The position numbers were made by a program, and so were the translations under genes. From Fasciolopsis buskii (taxonomy: Eukaryota; Platyhelminthes; Trematoda; Plagiorchiida; Fasciolidae), in NCBI GenBank assembly GCA_008360955.1, contig LUCM01009870.1, positions 90,896-154,895 on the forward strand: a stretch of DNA of 64,000 nt, given 5' to 3'. How positions within the stretch are numbered: the stretch's first letter is position 1; each line of letters begins with the position of its first letter. The notes under the pieces are model-generated. The model was not told the origin of the DNA and ran no database searches. It saw only the letters and a program-made list of their open reading frames with translations. Below, piece after piece: positions 34,631-45,704 of this stretch.

Positions 34631-34636
34631 AATAAA
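34631..34636 (+). terminator. Poly(A) signal candidate
   Basis: AATAAA 21 bases downstream of the stop at 34607-34609; would place the transcript end at about 34.65 kb. Confidence 0.4.
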
Positions 34637-37600
34637 GAAAAGTTGTAAGTAAATTCGCGATATCCGTTGGTGCCTATTTAAAACTGGGAAGTGCTAGAGC
34701 TTTAAGAATAATAACAGTGGAAATTTGTGAACGCATCAGAATCAATACCTCCTGTATATACAATTTCCGTCTTTCCGATGTTCAGAAGCTTTCAATAATT
34801 CTTCATTTTTTCTGAGATTATCTCACGATTCAAAGAATTCTACATGAAGCCAAACTATTCTTACAGTTTGCTGCGCTCGTGCATTATTTTTTTATCTATA
34901 CATTATCTAACTGCGGCAAACTGCAACATATTGCATTACGGATTTATTTTAATCAATCTTGATCGTTATAGCTCTACGACAGTGACTTTCTAGAATATTT
35001 CCTTTTGACAAACTAAACGAAATATTTTGAGCATTGCGCAGCGGTCAGGTGCAGTTAAATAGCGAAAAAAGTCCGTTTATCCTTCGAAAAAATCGAACTC
35101 ATCACGTTTCTGTTCACCCCAAGCATTCTGATGAATTGCATCTAGTTTATATTTGCGTTAATGTCATCTGGAAATTAACACTGGACTGTTTATTTACAAA
35201 CTCGTTCCATCAGAACCATCTACCTCCTCAGGTCACACAAAGTTCGGAATTACGCGGAAGGATTATGTTTCCGATCTGCGCTGTAATTTAGGTCATTCAT
35301 TAATTATTCTCATGTCCGTATATAGATTTTTTTACTAATCACTTTTTTTCGAATTTATTGCAACAGATTGCCTTGAGATTTCTGGCGTATGGCTCCGTGG
35401 TCAGTTAGTTCTTGTTATTCAGTTATTCGCTTTTGTCAATTGCAACGTGAGATTCTGTCCCCATCCCCTACAGGGAGGAACTAATCCAAACCAGAATAAG
35501 CGTTTACTGGATGAGCGCAAGAGTATGAGGAAGACCTGAGTCACGATTGACTTTTATTCACATGTGCAACCTATCTGCTGTCAATGCACACCTACCCCTC
35601 TACGTAAACGAGCTCAGTGTTAGCAGTAGGGGATTGTACGATCGATAGAATCACTCATCACACCGCATCAACGGTCAGTTCATCAATACAAGTCGCTGGA
35701 AATATTTCGTATTTAGGAATTATCAGTAATGCATACCTACCAACCCCCCAAAGTGGGCCGCGAACCGGGAAAGGAAGTGTTTGTGTCGAACCCCTTAGCT
35801 ATTACGCTGCGGTATAAATATTGATTTCGTCAACCGTATACTCTTTTGTGGCAGTCACTGATGAAACTGTCGTGACCTGAAGGTTATGCTTAGAGCTCCC
35901 ATCGAACCTATGCTACCTGCCGAGAAGTCCTGTGTCTATGGGAGCCTGCTTCCTTGCGTCAGCACAGATCACTTCGTGCGACCAAATTCGCCGATATTCA
36001 TGACCGCCAGAGGCTGAAGGGTAACCCAGTCCATTAAGCAATTAGTAAATCCATTGTCACCAAATTGGCCTTGAAAAGAGATAAAATCCCCAATTTTGTG
36101 CTGCACAAAACCAGTTCGCCCGTAAACTGCGCATCTCCAGCAGCTAAGAACTTCATGATATCAACTGCCGGAAGATTTACTCTGAGCTAACGTGAATTTA
36201 GTCCCGTGTCATATTCTGGTTCTCACCTAGTATATAAGTTTACCTGGAGTTGTAGTGACACCTAAATCAGCAGAACAGACCGAAGACTTTCAAGCTGAAT
36301 GTCACTATGTGTTTCTAAATTGTTGGTCTTAAGTGACCCTTAGACAGTTGGCGACACGGGTAACTCTTTAGGAATTATTTAATAACCTTTCCTTATGCAA
36401 CCGTGAACCAAAGATTATATAGTCCAGCGCCAGTATGATATTCGAATAGCATAACCGCCATTGTCTGAGTTCTATTAGTCCGGACGTATTTACATGTGGA
36501 TGGGTCTTCAGAGGTCTAAAATTGAGATTTGCCATTCTCGAAAGTATCTTCTCAAGTGAGAATAAAATTTGCCAACCTTTGGTTAACCTTGGGTATAGTT
36601 CCACAAAACAAACCTTATAATTAATTTATTCACTAAAGTCATACCCTTTAATTGATAAAATTACCGAGATTGTTGAAAGGTTTGGGAATGTGAGTGTAGC
36701 CAAAATTTTGCTTGCAAAATCCAGTTTTTGATCACTGAATCTGTGCAGCGTGGCCAGTAAAATTTGTTCGACTACCAAACCGTTCAGATTCCAACGAGTG
36801 CTGCGGTTGAGAAAATGTTTAACAATTATCCGTTGACCATTTAATGTATTCCACAACCATAACACGGTAGGTTTGGATTTTCGATGTTTTCTGACATTAT
36901 CGGAAGAAGGTTGCATGGTTTCTAGTGACACAATTAACGTAGACAATTTTGTCCAGAGCGTTTGGTACAGTCACTGAATAAGCCTCTATAATAAGAATGC
37001 CTCCATAAATCTAGGAATATATCACATCAACATTACCATTCGCGTTGCTAAACGCATTGCACTGCATTATGTCTGCCAGTGTGACTTGTCGGAAACGTTA
37101 TCGTTCAGACAATACATTCATGGATTTCGCGAGTTTTTCTAAGACCAGTATTGGAAATACATGAGATGCTCGTTTTTCTGAATGAAGGACTCCGCATTTA
37201 CATGGCCATGAGAATGCACGCAACTGTGAACATTTCATTTCTTTCATTTTTCAATTCTCTAATTTATTCGGTCTTTTGGAACTTACATGCCAGCGGAAGC
37301 GTCACTTCAACTAATGTTAAATATAACGTAAATGTATATAAGTGGTTATCACTTTGTAGCGTTTTCCTGCTGGAGGTTTCGAAACTGAACTGTTTCAATT
37401 ATCATGGATAATCTTTTTGGAGGTTAATCATTCAGTCGTGATAACTGCGATGCCGTTGGTACACAGTAACATTTCGTGCAACAGTACGGTTTCTTTTCCC
37501 TTCGCACTCCTTCAGAGAATTCTCTTTGATACGACAGTTTTTAAACGCAAACCTTTCTTCGGTGCACAACAACAGCACAGTTAATTTCCTGCTACACAAG

Positions 37601-38041
37601 CAAAAATCACTAGAGAAGAATTCACCATGTTCTTCCTTGGTACCTTATTTTCCGGTTTGTTCGTGCTACTTTGAATAACGCATAGAGAACGGAGACAGTT
37701 TTCTTTTCTGTCGTGAGGTGCAAACACAGAGAAAACCCAAGGTGGACAATAATAGTTCCTGGTCACAGAACAGTTTTTGGTATGACGAGCAGTTGGTGGA
37801 GTAGAAATTGGCAAAAGAATATTTGGTCATTCTAGGATTCCCGGTTCCACTAAACAAATTTTAGATATCATCAAGGCAGGAAAACATGGAAGGTATTATC
37901 TGCACAAATCCTATATCAATTTTCTCCCATATTTGTACCCAAATAGCAATAAAATGTCAGAGTTGCAAATGAAATCTAAATCAAGCTTTTGTTGCTTAAG
38001 AAAATACCACAACTGAACGTCAGAAATCTCACTTATTCCAG
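34637..38041. other. Mostly non-coding DNA with one short exon candidate
   Basis: The best local signal is 35474-35522: a strong acceptor (CCCCATCCCCTACAG) and a fair donor (GTATGA) around GGTNPNQNKRLLDERK; a second frame is also open. The stretch at about 35.86-36.20 kb is GC-richer and may be old repeat sequence. Confidence 0.4.
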
Positions 38042-38122
38042 TGTTTCCATGTCGTCAGCCATTTGGATTGTGAAGAAGCACTTTTAGGCCTAAAGCTTTT
38101 GGAACTGATACCTACAAGAACA
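38042..38122 (+). CDS. Exon candidate (81 nt)
   Basis: A strong acceptor (TCTCACTTATTCCAG) and a usable donor (AGAACA then GTGAGA) bracket exactly 27 codons in phase 0 at both ends. The peptide, CFHVVSHLDCEEALLGLKLL and onward, looks helical. Ignoring the donor, the frame ends at a TAG eight codons later. Third-position GC is at background. Family not recognised. Confidence 0.2.
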
Positions 38123-38324
38123 GTGAGAATAACAAATAACTGGATGTAGCCGTATCAGAATGCTTCTGGAAATGCAGAAGCTTTACGAGCGGGCAGTTAA
38201 GTCTGAGCTAAGCCAACCGCCAATAGACTAGCAGCCTACAAAACACCAGATATAAACAAAAAACTGTGAAGAGGAAATAATCTCCAATCTCCAACCTGGA
38301 CGTCTTCCTTACTGTCCGTTCCAG

Positions 38325-38458
38325 TCCGTAGAAAACTGAGATTGCTATTTGGTCATTCTACGGTTGGATGGATCATTTTGGGTACCAGGACATCCAAACT
38401 CGAAACCGACGACATTGCCACATACAGCGGCTCCATTCAAACCGTTATCAATCCTTGA
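38325..38458 (+). CDS. Terminal-exon candidate after a very strong acceptor
   Basis: The acceptor has one of the longest pyrimidine-rich tracts in the window (CTTCCTTACTGTCCGTTCCAG region). Forty-three codons follow to a TGA; the peptide starts RRKLRLLFGHSTVGWIILG. The upstream 150 bases are repeat-like, so a retroelement origin is possible. No poly(A) signal nearby. Confidence 0.17.
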
Positions 38459-39424
38459 CTGTACTTATCGATTAAACCTGAACTGAAACTCACAAGATTT
38501 GTGGGCGAATGCTTTAAGATCTTCAGTTGCGTCAATTTATCGTTGATGTGACCATTGGAAATTTGAGGCCTGCAACGTGATCAAGTTAAATGACGAAGAA
38601 CGTCTTTGTAAGCAGCTAACGTTCAACAACGATTTTCCATATTTTATTCCTATTCTAAGGTAAAACGAATTCTAATAAATCTCGAACCAACCATCTTATT
38701 GTTGTCAGGGCAAATATTTTGGAAATTAGATGTTAGTTTTGTTACTGATCATTTTATTAGCAAGTAGTTGGGATTCAAAAAATCGTAAAGCTTAGGTACG
38801 TTGATCGGTAATTCGTCATCTGTCTAGATAGATCACAGCTTCTTATTGTGCGGCCGCAAAATCAAGAGCTAACTGTGCTCATGGCAGGTGCAGGCCCACT
38901 GAGTAAGCATTCTGTTTGGCAAAGATCTGTTGGGATGGCAGGACTAGAGTTTTCCGCCGTTTGTGCTAGGCCTGGAGAAAATAACCAGTTTGTGCAGCCA
39001 TATTTATTCATTTGTCAAAATCTTGTTGCTTCCGTGATCAACACTTACTGATCGATTATTCGGATGACTAATTTGGCTCACCGTTATTAGCTGGCTTCCT
39101 CGTGCGGTCTTTTCATTCCGGATATCGATTGACGTAATCAGTCCGATGTTGTCGCAGCTGAATTTATCTTTTAACAAGGCAGTGGACATACTGAGTCAAT
39201 ATCCTCTACTTTTGCACACAAGATTTCAGAAAATATAAGGGTTAATTGGTATCTTTAGCCGTCTTCTGATTATACAACTGTTAGTTATTGCTTTGCAACG
39301 GTCAACGTCTTATGATAAATCCAAACCATTCAATCTTCTTGCGCCCAGGAATTTTCTTCCAATGTTTTCAACCCCAAAAATCACCAGCGCAAAATTTCTT
39401 TTCTATCTAACTCTTCAATTTTAG

Positions 39425-39575
39425 AGTGAAAACTAAACCGACCTATTTTATAAACCGGCCTTATCGCATTCCTATCAAACAGCCTGCAAAGTCTAATTGT
39501 CAACAGCAGTCATTAGGTGTCTCCCCCGCGTTGCATAGAAACAGCGTCCAATGGAGATCCGACTGGCCCGATTGA
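39425..39575 (+). CDS. Terminal-exon candidate, basic (49 codons)
   Basis: A strong acceptor (CTATCTAACTCTTCAATTTTAG, positions 39403-39424) opens into 49 codons and a TGA after a one-base carry-over. The peptide starts VKTKPTYFINRPYRIPIKQ. The minus strand is also open over 39500-39733, which weakens the call. Family not recognised. Confidence 0.17.
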
Positions 39576-39878
39576 TTCGCATTTTCGAACACCCAACTTT
39601 TCCCGCTGAGCGATCTTTTCAGAGCGTAGTGCAGCCACCACATGGTCCACTCCATTAGTTCTCGTGTCTGTTCTGTTTGTACATTAAGTATACCATCAGT
39701 ATACAGTCCGAAAAGCTCATGATTGCCATGCAATTTTTAACATGTCACTGCAGAGCAATTGATTGAAACTCGGAAATTCCTTGCTCCATCAGTCTAGTAT
39801 ATCACTCCAGTTGTAGGTCGAACATAATCCTTTTGCGTGGACTGGACTGAACATGCGTGACATATTTTTAGTTCCTAG

Positions 39879-39973
39879 AAATGGCAAATTTTCCCCCATC
39901 TTTGAAACGTTACCTTGTCAGACCCCCAAGAAATCTAGATGGTCTGCGAACGGCTGTGATATCTATCAGACCT
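39879..39973 (+). CDS. Candidate first coding exon (MANFPP...)
   Basis: An ATG at 39881 in good context (GAAATGG) begins 31 codons ending at a perfect donor (AGACCT then GTAAGT). An acceptor-like site (TTTTTAGTTCCTAG) ends two bases before the ATG, so the exon could be preceded by a 5' UTR intron or accept a trans-spliced leader, which is common in flatworms. The peptide starts MANFPPSLKRYLVRPPRNL. The 46-base intron that follows leads, in the same phase, into 40020-40091. Family not recognised. Unspliced, the frame would run 56 codons. Confidence 0.33.
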
Positions 39974-40019
39974 GTAAGTTTGCTGGTTTTCTCACATGAA
40001 ATAATCAACATTATAACAG

Positions 40020-40091
40020 GGATTGAAAATCTTAGGAGAGGTGAAACGTGATCCAGAATGGCGGCAGCTGTTTCTTGTTTTAGCATATGTG
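40020..40091 (+). CDS. Candidate second exon (24 codons)
   Basis: After a 46-base intron (39974-40019) ending in CATTATAACAG, 24 codons continue in phase: GLKILGEVKRDPEWRQLF and onward. The downstream donor is poor (GTTAGT at 40092), so the 3' end is uncertain. The acceptor has a weak pyrimidine tract. Together with the preceding ATG exon it gives a 55-residue N-terminus. Confidence 0.28.
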
Positions 40092-43000
40092 GTTAGTAAT
40101 CGAAATGCAGAATTCGCACATGGGTCTCCTGTTATGTAACTTTCCGTTCACGGATCTCCATCTCAGATGTGCCATTCCGAAATTTACTCATCGAACAATG
40201 TTTCATAAAACCTCTGGCTAACGCGACATAGAAGCGCGCTGATTTCATGTTTTCGATCTGATAAAATACTGGTCTATTTTCTTCCCGCTATCAAAGGATT
40301 AAAGAAGCAGCATCAAATCAGGTGCCAATCTAGTTTTCCGTTCCTGTGTCAGTAGTTATCAGCAGAAAGAAGGAAAAATATTTCCACCAGTCAAAGACAT
40401 CTATGTTGGTCGTTGTGTTTAATTTTTCAAAACATGTTATTTAAAAATTTAATATGTTCAGCACATTCTGCATGACTCGTAAAAAATACAATAAAATCGA
40501 TTTTGTGCAGTGAATTAGTTAAACTCGATAAAGTTTGACGAAAATAATTGGGCACTTGCAGCAGAATTTTTTGTGATGTTTTCAAAACCACATGGAAATT
40601 CAGCTGCAGAGTGTGAAACAGTGAATAGCTATGGAATTACAAATCGGGATTATGAAATAGGGGGGAAAAGTGCATTTAAGATGCGCTGCGAACTTCACGT
40701 CAAACAAATATGCGACCGACTAATCACGGTTACGTAGTGCTATTCCAATTCATTGGTAACTGCATATTGTACTACCTTCCATTCTGCGTGATCCAATCAG
40801 GTCTTCATAATTTACTGTCGACAACTTGTCCCGTGTTACGTTAACAACCGAAAAGTGTGAATAAAATGCCTGCATCTCCTAAGGCATGCCTTTCTTCTCT
40901 TGACAACAATGATTTTGCCCTCGACGGTTACTATTCGTGGAATTCCTTCGTCAAATAACCAAAACCTTTGAATATAGACTAGCCTATCAGAGTACGAGTG
41001 ACAGTTCAGCCGATCTGGTTTGCTGGTAGGCAAGTCAGTCCGCACATTGAGCAAAATTCATGTAAGATATTTTATGTATTTACGGATTTCGCACTGTTGC
41101 GTCTTATCCGTTTAACAAGGATCGTAATCGATAACCACTTCAACGAACTACTGTTGACTGGAGAGACTAGCTGTCAACAGCGTTCCGTAAACAAAACGCA
41201 ACTATATAGGCTCTATATTGATGAAACTCAGACTGGAACCACCTGCGGCAAGGTCCTAACATCACAATCTGTTCGTTTTTTAAAAATAACTAGGCGGTCT
41301 ATAAAATACCGTACGTTTTAGTCTGTCATTCGATTCCTTACATTGAAACTGGTCTTGCTAAATACCATACAGTTTGTCAGTCTTCACAGGTTTGTGTAAA
41401 TGTGCAAGAACGAAAAAAGCAAACCTTTTTTCTCAAATATGTTAGTTCGTTAAGCAACTGGGGGTGAAACGAATGTGACAGCTGGTTTTGTTAGTGTAAG
41501 GTAAAAAATGAATAGCTATTCGCAGTTTAAATCCTTACCGAAAAAGGAAATGGTCGGAGTTTTAGTTGACAACTATCAGTTGACAGCCTATGAAATTTCA
41601 CGTGGCCTCATTTGGAAAACGACTACGGCGTGAGCGCTGCTGACTAGTCAGGAAAAGGAAGTGATGTGGCAATCCATCCCACCAATCACTTGAATGCACT
41701 GTGAAAGTGCATATAAGTTGCAGTCATTCCACATAAATACAACGAATTGGCAGTCTGGAAAAATTTCTTGAGGCCATATGGACTCGGCTTTCACCTAACA
41801 CGAATGGTCTATGTGTGATTTTGTGAGCCGGTATGGCTCAGTGAATTTGGATCAGTGGAACATGCACACGAGGCAATTTGCGTGGAACGAAACTGATTGT
41901 GTAGATGCTATCTTGGTTTAGCGCTGGATACTGTCTGCTTACATTCAGTAAAACAGCTTATTCCACCGAAGAAACTGTTCTTCAGTTAGGTTGCATACTC
42001 TACAACATCAGCTGGCTTTTTTGTTGAATAGACAAGATCGTTTATTACTGACTAGCACGAGGGCTCTCCCTGTTTCTGAGTCCAAGTCCTCTTTACGTAG
42101 GTGAATCAGTCGACATGGAAACAAAGGCAAATAGACCATACGGAATTATTTGCCATACCGTTTCCGAAATCGGGTATCAATAAATGAATCGGCTAACCAA
42201 TGGCAAAGAGTTTCACCCAACGAAAACAACAACTTGCATGACAGGGAGAATCAGTCCATCACCAAACCTAAATGAAAAGTTCATTTCGAAGGTAAAGGGT
42301 TTCACATGGGAAAAGTTACCTTGCCCCATCAGTCAGATACACCATATCGCCAAATCATCTGTGACAGACAACATATTCCATTTCAGCTTGCAAGAAGGAT
42401 CGGCAGTAAGAAACTTTAAAATAGGTATCATTTTTCAAACAGTTAGAGTCATTAAACGAGTTTATTACAATCGGAAACGCGAATAAGTAAACAGTGCTTT
42501 TCTCGTTTTATTTCTAATTAGTTGAGAATGTAAAAGTTTTCTGTACTAGAGTTTTAGATGTACCGAATTATTTGCAATCTCCTAAATGATCCATTTATTG
42601 AGGTGACTGTTTCATTAAGTTAACAGAACAAATTGTGTCGCAGTCCAAAGACATTATTTACCTTTGACTGTATGTGCTGCATGACGGTTCGAATTCAGCC
42701 GGCAAGATGATAATGAGTGTTATTCAACTCATGCAATGAGTCTTCTGGACATCACAATAAGGAAATACTGTTTACAGAGCGTCGCAATTGGCCGACGGTT
42801 GGCTTCCTTTCTGTGTCACTGCAGAAGTTTGTAGTAAAGGCTAAAACCGACCTTGAATCTTCATCAGGTACCAAATTGAGTCAACAAGAGATATGATTTT
42901 CCCCGCTTTAATTTTTCAGATGTTAATTGGAAGCTAAATAAAAATAAATTTTACATATGGATGTTTAAATGGATTCCATTTCGGGAAGTTAAAGCACAGC

Positions 43001-43460
43001 GTCATAGAAACGCACGCTATTATCACGAAAAGCAAGGCCTTTCGGAGTTGGATTCTCGACTGCGTAACAGCTACTTATTCCTGCTTCCATCTGTGTTCCA
43101 CAAATGTTCAGACCGGTCAGAATGTGCAATGTGAAGTCTCGATGTGCAAACGTCCTAGAGTACAGCAGTTTTACTTTTCAGTCTATGGTCATAAGGATGT
43201 GCACAATGCGTGACTCTATCTGAAGGTACTGAGAAGACCTACATTGCTTCATATCCTATTGTGGAGTTCTAGAACACAGATCATCTATTCGTGTTTATGA
43301 CTCACACAACAGGAATACATAAATCTATATGCATATATATCAACTTTAAAAAATGGCTATTAATCAGTAAATATCTCAACAAACTACGACTCTGGTGGCA
43401 ATTGACATCCAACTGCAGAAATGCAAGTGAAATCACTAAAGAAGTATGTTAAGTTATAAG
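40092..43460. other. Mostly non-coding DNA
   Basis: No firm gene. A 100-codon ATG frame at 42184-42486 has a good internal donor (TCGAAG then GTAAAG at 42292) and might be a first exon of 36 codons (MNRLTNGKEFHPTKTTT and onward), but nothing else supports it. A 32-base open stretch at 41030-41061 ends in a good donor (GTAAGA). Confidence 0.4.
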
Positions 43461-43490
43461 TTATTATTATTATTATATTATTATTATTAT
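43461..43490. repeat. (TTA)n microsatellite
   Basis: Ten near-perfect TTA/ATT units with one interruption (TATATTA). Confidence 0.95.
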
Positions 43491-43537
43491 CATATCATAA
43501 CCATCAATTGCCATTACTTCCTGATGTAGTTTTGCAG

Positions 43538-43597
43538 ATGCATCCCGTCCTTCCGCCGCGTCGATTACTTGGAGCAGTTTAGAAAATGCAGACAATG
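43538..43597 (+). CDS. Exon candidate (60 nt, high third-position GC)
   Basis: A strong acceptor (CCTGATGTAGTTTTGCAG) and a good donor (CAATG then GTAGTA) bracket 19 codons, CIPSFRRVDYLEQFRKCRQ, entering and leaving in the same phase so the exon could be skipped without a frameshift. About 60% of third positions are G or C, well above the flanks. A second frame is open only for 14 codons. Family not recognised. Confidence 0.27.
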
Positions 43598-44397
43598 GTA
43601 GTACTTTTGGAATGATTTGTATACTACCTGACACAACTCCTTTTTACCAATGTTACAATATCAGAAGAATAGTGGCATAATGCCTCACGAGCCTCAAAGA
43701 AGATCAATGGGTATGAATGCCAGTGTGAAGTAACACTAGGCCAAATGCAAACATGCAGTCGTGAGCGCTCTTTTCTAGTTCTTGTATTCTTCAACAAGAG
43801 GAAAATTGTTTTTTTCGAATGGCGGACAGAGAGTAACTTTTGTCCTGATCGGTCGGCAGTAAACACTCTTTCCCCAAATATCCAATTACCGCACCCAACT
43901 GACTTTCTTTGATGTGTTCGAGGGTGATCTAATTTGCTACTGCAAAGCCTGGATGGGCAGCCGAGTTTACAAAATCCATTTTTTCTTCATTCCTTTCTTG
44001 TTTGTGAAGAAACCTTTTGCAGACAGCGCCTATTCAGGCCCTTCATCATTGCAACTATTAACTTATCACTTTCCGTATGACTGTACAGCAAGAATTTCGC
44101 TGTCTTACGATGCCTTCCATTCTAGCTGAAGCGAGTGACATGTTCATCATTTACTTTGGCATTTCGTCCCCCTAAAAATGTCACTAGGGTCATGACAATT
44201 TGACTTCCCGCCGGCAGATGAGCTATTGGCAAATGCATCTGGAATAGGTGAATGCTAAATATGCTACGCTATCACCAAGGTGCTGATAATTACCGAAGCA
44301 TGCAAAAGTTCAATCCGTGTGAAAGATGCTGATCGCAACTGTCTCGATTTCCCCGTTTCGGCTGAGGGCGTAAAATAATTTAGTGTCTATATTACCG
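43598..44397. other. Non-coding DNA
   Basis: No supported gene; open frames on both strands here lack splice context. Confidence 0.5.
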
Positions 44398-44435
44398 CTA
44401 CTACTACTACTACTACTGATAATAATAATAATAAT
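44398..44435. repeat. Compound (CTA)n-(AAT)n microsatellite
   Basis: CTA repeats (44398-44417) pass directly into AAT repeats (44421-44435). Confidence 0.95.
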
Positions 44436-45268
44436 AGCATAACAAACAATACAGTAGTCTGCTACTGCAAAACCGAGACCAGAAATGATATATCTGGTCG
44501 CAAGGAACGCATTATTTTCAATTCTTGTTCAGACTGATAGTTTGATATGAGGTTGCTATCTCCTTCAGGTTGCCGAGACTCAACTAACCACTAATTTAAC
44601 CCAAATTCACTGATTTTTATCAGTGATACGTAAACCAGTTGATAGACTGAGTAACGAATAGTACGGGTGAATATTCTGAAAACCCGATGGACAAATATAC
44701 AGTTGTTTTCTTTTTGCAACCCTGTTTGATTTGGTTGCTTTTTCGAATCGTTGTCCTTTGTGATGCAAGCCAAAATTCTATCTTTTCACAACTATTTACC
44801 CTGAAGCTCATAAAAAAAAGTTGAATGAATTCCTCCTGTGGTTTGACAACATTTTTGGAAAATCGCACAGTTAATACATGATTTTTGTTGTTTATCTGTG
44901 TGTGGCTCTTAATATAAAAACAAGTAGTTTTAAACCTGATTGGGCTAAACACTATCATTGAATGAAGTGTTCAAATAGTCGGTTATTTTTACACTTATTT
45001 TTGTGACCATTCTGATCTCACGACTGATGGATTTGCCACACATTAGTATTGGCTATCGAGGTTATTATAAATAAATATCGTTTACATAATAATTGTATCA
45101 TACAACACTGATTATGCAGCATTCTGCTAAAAGGGCCACTGTCGTTGACGGGTTTATAAAAGGGGAATTAGCCTGTTATTGGAGGATTCGAACTTGTGAA
45201 TTCCAGTTCTGAGCCCTTCTACTTCATGCGTTTATTCACAGCCAGATGAAGTGGACTTTCTTCTGTAG

Positions 45269-45334
45269 GATGAAGGACCACGGAGTTCGTTGGTGTATCA
45301 AACAAACTTTAAGCAGTTTCGGAGTGTGACGCAA
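45269..45334 (+). CDS. Exon candidate (22 codons)
   Basis: A strong acceptor (GTGGACTTTCTTCTGTAG) opens into DEGPRSSLVYQTNFKQFRS and onward, ending at ACGCAA then GTAGGC, phase 0 at both ends. The frame would stay open to a TGA at 45467-45469 if not spliced, with another donor at 45412. Phase fits the following candidate at 45510-45704. Confidence 0.22.
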
Positions 45335-45509
45335 GTAGGCTTTCTTCAATTTACTTACTTATTTGCGACTGACCTCAAACTCACTGGTTGCTACCAACTA
45401 ACTTACACCAGGTGTACTGTTTTTACTGCTCACATTCAGAATCCCATTTTTAACTACTTCATTCCATGAAGTCGATAAAAAATTAGCCATCCGTTTTTGC
45501 TATTTTTAG

Positions 45510-45704
45510 ACATCATATGCTGAATTTTTCTTCGACTTTATGATAATCATGTGGAGTTACTTCGTAACTTCCGAAGCCTGGCAGCAAGCCAATGTCTTTG
45601 AACTGGAAGTTGGACTTATGAATCACGTTAAAATATCTCTGTCTGACCCGGGTCGAATGAAGACTTCTGCCGTTAGTTCAAACGATAAGTCGTCCCTGAG
45701 ATAG
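45510..45704 (+). CDS. Terminal-exon candidate with hydrophobic segment (64 codons)
   Basis: A strong acceptor (TTTTTGCTATTTTTAG) leads in phase 0 into 64 codons and a TAG. The peptide starts TSYAEFFFDFMIIMWSYFV, a likely membrane segment, followed by a polar tail ending SSNDKSSLR. About half of third positions are G or C, above background. No AATAAA follows closely. An internal donor-like GTAACT could shorten it. Family not recognised. Confidence 0.27.
   Translation, partial: TSYAEFFFDFMIIMWSYFVTSEAWQQANVFELEVGLMNHVKISLSDPGRMKTSAVSSNDKSSLR

Noticed and set aside
39500..39733. Minus-strand 77-codon frame as a LINE polymerase
   Set aside because: No reverse transcriptase motif could be aligned.
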